Below are positions 62,401-64,000 of a stretch of DNA of 64,000 nucleotides, one piece after another. Numbering within the stretch: position 1 is the stretch's first letter; every line of letters starts with the position of its first letter. A program made the translations under genes and the position numbers. The stretch spans positions 310,001-374,000 of the forward strand of contig RSEE01000067.1 in assembly GCA_003971905.1 (NCBI GenBank). Direction: 5' to 3'. Source of the stretch: Moniliella sp. 'wahieum' (taxonomy: Eukaryota; Basidiomycota; Moniliellomycetes; Moniliellales; Moniliellaceae). Below the pieces are notes generated by a model. That model saw only the letters and a list, made by a program, of their open reading frames with translations. It was not told the origin of the DNA and searched no databases.

Positions 62401-63980
62401 ACCCAGGCCGTACGTGGAACGGATGGATTGGGCCTTGCGCCAGTGATGGCTGGGGAAGTGGAAATCCAAAGTGTGGCGATGAAACCATTGGGACCGTCCC
62501 ACGCGACCGAACCTCTCCTGCCTTCTGAGGTAGCGGTAGCAGAGGGGCCAGCTCCGCTCACGCCCGTGCGGATGCCTTCCACCCCTATGGTTTCGCAGGA
62601 TGAACTCAAGCCAGGTACCGATGTGCTAGTGGTGGAGAAGTCGGAGGAACTGATCACGCGCGCCGTTCCAAGCCAAGTCGCCGAACGCACTCAACCGTTG
62701 GATTGCTTGCCGCGCGAGGTGGGGGCACCAAAAGAGCCAGAGGAGCTAGAGGAATCCAAGATTCCAAAGGCGGACAAGGGGCCATTGGAGCTACCTCAAT
62801 CGCCTGAATTCACTCTGCCGTCTGAGCCTGCGGTGCCGGAGGTGCTGGCTTTGCCCTCGCAATCACTGGGGTCTGATGTACCAGCAGTGCCAGACGACGC
62901 GAAAGCGGAGGCACCAGAGCCAGAGGGAGGTGCCAACGGAACTAACCGAGCCTACCATGCCTGCATCTCGATCACCCGAACCTGCACAGCCATTGGAAAC
63001 AACAGACAAATCGGAGCCATTGGAAGCAACAGACAAGTCGGAGCCATTGGAAACAACAGACAAATCGGAGCGATTGGAAGCAACAGACAAATCGGAGCCA
63101 TTTGAAGCAACAGACAAATCGGAGCCATTTGAAGCAACAGACAAATCGGTGCCATTGGAAACAATAGGGTCGTTGGAATCATCCGTTTTAGGGAAAGTGG
63201 CGACGTCGTTGTCTTTGCCAGGGGCCGAGCAAATGATCCCCCGAACCATCCCCGCCTCCGCCACATCGTTCCCCTCCGTTTCCTACTACGGCGGTGAGGA
63301 CAACCTTGTGGCCTCCGTCTCGGTGTCGCAGGAGACAAACTCGTGACACCCAGACGTGGTGACCCACGAGGTGACAAGTTCGACCACCCACCATTGCGGT
63401 CGTGGCGGCTTCCCAGCAGGGTCTGGCGTGTACACAGACGCCGCCAGAGTTGGACCCAAGTCCACCGTCTCTGACCGAAAGAGGAAACAGTTCCTCTTTA
63501 GAAGGTACGTCTTTAATCATTTGTTATTTCTCGTTCTGGATCTTTGATGGTCGATGGGCCCAACGTTGCTGCAGACCAAATTCTAACCTCTGTACTTTGC
63601 TTTTAGAGAGAGGCAAGATGGTCGCTAAAAAGCATATTGTGCGCTGCTTCCCGCCGTCACGCTCGATTCCCTGCTGAGACACTCCACCTCCCAGGATGTG
63701 CAGGGACCCAAGCAGCCAGCGAATTCGACTTCCTCTGCAGATCACGAGACACCACAGCGCCCCTGGAGACGAGAGAAGATCCAGAACAGGGGGCGAGAAA
63801 TCGGACAAGCAGTGCAACTCCCCGCAACATCGCGGCCGGAGCAATCGTCTCCCCCGCGACAGCCTTCGGAGCCAGAGGAATGGGAGCTTCTTGAGGGATC
63901 GAGCGAGCAAGAACGAGCTGAACAACCTGTCTCTCCCGAACCTTCTGCTCAATCGCAGCCGTCGGAACCTTCTGAGCCAA
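59458..63980 (+). CDS. long low-complexity gene with an N-terminal dynein-light-chain-like segment, incomplete at the window end
   Basis: The start at 59458 gives MPPATQATVLAILSRALATA. After an Ala/Pro stretch, AIVQQLDDALHPHWSCVIGT and, across an intron, AHTFLKAKQGDVFYTLW resemble the LC8 dynein light chain pattern; this is a tentative match. SPEQVAQVSQVVTTLLAAHP (59869-59930) and VAADAIAARLQETF follow. From 60450 to the end the sequence codes for Ser/Pro/Glu-rich, disordered protein. Pieces include PLALGPVPPDMMLALPDMSV, a 27-bp tandem repeat encoding EPLETTDKS units (62985-63170), and, after an intron at 63505-63606, an acidic tail with EEWELLEG (63875-63898). The frame shifts repeatedly. 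It could be two genes, with the boundary somewhere near 60200-60450. No stop is reached before 63980 in the final frame. Confidence 0.45.
59648..59742 (+). other. intron in the LC8-like segment
   Basis: GTATGT donor, a run of about 20 C, CCCCAG acceptor, 95 bp. Joining gives SVLVAQ-DAHTFLK in frame. Confidence 0.8.
62985..63170 (+). repeat. 27-bp coding minisatellite, about seven copies
   Basis: Each unit encodes nine residues of the type EPLETTDKS or EPFEATDKS. Copies differ at a few positions, mostly Leu/Phe and Thr/Ala changes. Confidence 0.9.
63505..63606 (+). other. intron of the 3'-partial gene
   Basis: GTACGT donor, TTCTAAC branch site, TTTTAG acceptor, 102 bp. It is AT-richer than the surrounding exons and shows the gene is transcribed on the plus strand. 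Confidence 0.85.
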
Positions 63981-64000
63981 ATCAGCGGGAAATGCCCGAT

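Overview
The window is nuclear DNA of a fungus. The support is a set of conserved eukaryotic and fungal genes (TOR kinase, cullin-3, RAE1/Gle2, a PROPPIN WD40 protein, an SPX-EXS phosphate exporter, an EDC3-like LSm/FDF protein, a nitronate monooxygenase), short GT-AG introns of about 60-200 bp with CTAAC-type branch points, and a tRNA-Ser(CGA) gene with an intron after position 37. The DNA is GC-rich, with many simple repeats between genes. I cannot place it below the level of fungi; a basidiomycete or early-diverging lineage is possible but not shown.

Layout: CPD photolyase (+, 679-2541); PROPPIN (+, 2875-7013); tRNA-Ser (7414-7513); SYG1/XPR1-like exporter (-, 8520-11490); unrecognised membrane protein (-, 12866-15650) divergent from TOR kinase (+, 16253-23608); cullin-3 (-, 24589-27548) convergent with TOR; duplicated ubiquitin-like gene (+, 28871-29636); a long Ser/Pro-rich gene (+, 32629-36668); nitronate monooxygenase (+, 36981-38426); EDC3-like gene (-, 39423-40949); coiled-coil gene (-, 41144-43553); unrecognised basic gene (+, 43906-45146); RAE1 (+, 45541-46759); PPR-like gene (+, 47458-52179); a Helitron helicase relic (53278-54175) in a repeat-rich stretch; fatty acid hydroxylase family (+, 55088-56230); short-chain dehydrogenase (+, 57910-58995); and a long low-complexity gene that runs off the right end (+, 59458-63980).

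Nearly every conserved gene is split into several reading frames by single-base losses that no intron explains. Where family motifs show the true frame, adding one base restores it. This most likely reflects an unpolished long-read assembly rather than dead genes. CDS coordinates here therefore span the whole gene, introns and frame breaks included, and do not translate as one frame.

The genes are mostly unrelated housekeeping functions. The shared themes are nutrient signalling and autophagy (TOR, PROPPIN), phosphate (SPX-EXS), mRNA fate (EDC3, RAE1) and ubiquitin (cullin-3, UBL gene). Two recurring oddities are large low-complexity inserts inside conserved folds, and C-rich tandem repeats on the sense strand just upstream of several start codons.
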